64,000 nt of DNA. Source: Heloderma charlesbogerti (lineage: Eukaryota; Chordata; Lepidosauria; Squamata; Helodermatidae). The DNA lies in contig JANEZZ010001874.1 in assembly GCA_026122225.1 (NCBI GenBank), positions 186,001 to 250,000 on the forward strand, in the 5' to 3' direction. Every line of letters starts with the position of its first letter. Positions within the stretch are counted from its first letter, which is position 1. A program made the translations under genes and the position numbers. This document shows positions 63,950-64,000 of the stretch, in pieces. The notes beneath the pieces are model-generated. The model did not search any database. It saw only the letters and a program-made list of their open reading frames with translations, and had not been told where the DNA came from.

Positions 63950-64000
63950 TAGGGATGTACGAAAGTCACTTACCTGTTCGCGGATTATGCTGATGCTGGG
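63950..64000. mobile_element. P-hAT, B end, cut by the window edge
   Basis: TAGGGATGTACGAAAGTCAC, minus-sense donor AG|GTAAGT, then GTTCGCGGATTATGCTGATG, as in the copies at 11968 and 55247. The rest lies beyond the window. Confidence 0.8.

Overview
The window looks like transposon-packed, non-coding nuclear DNA of a squamate reptile (lizard or snake). I found no host protein-coding exon, tRNA or rRNA that I can support. The case for a squamate is the combination of BovB/RTE LINE pieces, CR1 tails with the sauropsid ATTCTATG repeat, L2-clade LINEs, a tyrosine-recombinase (YR) retrotransposon, a Tc1-type element, very many hAT-type elements, and short repeats ending in the CAATCCTATGCATG box that I know from lizard genomes. 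The species cannot be named from this.

The dominant component is a group of non-autonomous hAT-type DNA transposons, here called P-hAT. They start and end with TAGGGATG/CATCCCTA (or TAGGGGTG) and are flanked by 8-bp target-site duplications (TSDs), many of them perfect. Each P-hAT has two different ends. The A end begins TAGGGATGGC.GAGAATT and forms a GC-rich terminal hairpin. The B end begins TAGGGATGTACGAAAGTC or TAGGGGTGGACGAAAGTC and carries GC-rich direct repeats. Between them lies a core of nested palindromes: TGATAGGCTACGT pairs, TAGTCTACGTAAA pairs and AATGGCGGC pairs. Most A and B ends carry a 5' splice-donor-like AG|GTAAGT pointing outward. P-hATs and other hAT-type repeats make up roughly a quarter of the window.

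Layout. 1-9 kb: CR1 and L2 scraps, nested P-hATs (2.3-4.6 kb), two other hAT-type families, and a solo LTR with 5-bp TSD (7.4-7.8 kb). 9-24 kb: P-hATs at 9.0, 12.0 and 23.1 kb, a shorter relative at 22.5 kb, a TAGTGCTGTG hAT family at 15.2 kb, Harbinger-like MITEs with TWA duplications at 20.9 and 22.0 kb, CR1 and L2 tails. 24-33 kb: CR1, a BovB 3' end on the plus strand, and a BovB 5' end on the minus strand split by a P-hAT. 34-36 kb: LINE split by an LTR-like insertion and a P-hAT. 38-42.6 kb: P-hAT within P-hAT, then an L2 reverse transcriptase split by a P-hAT. 43.4-52.9 kb: a long minus-strand YR retrotransposon (gag, RT, RNase H, tyrosine recombinase, SGNH hydrolase) broken by three P-hATs and one L2. 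54.7-56.7 kb: a DD38E Tc1-type element split by a P-hAT. 57-64 kb: microsatellites, a MITE, another L2, and P-hATs to the right edge.

The nesting gives a relative order: LINEs, the YR element, Tc1 and Harbinger copies were in place first, and P-hATs jumped in afterwards. The most interesting signals are the palindrome-of-palindromes architecture with outward splice donors at both ends (possible mobile bidirectional promoter/first-exon cassettes), the SGNH hydrolase carried by the YR element, and the DD38E transposase.
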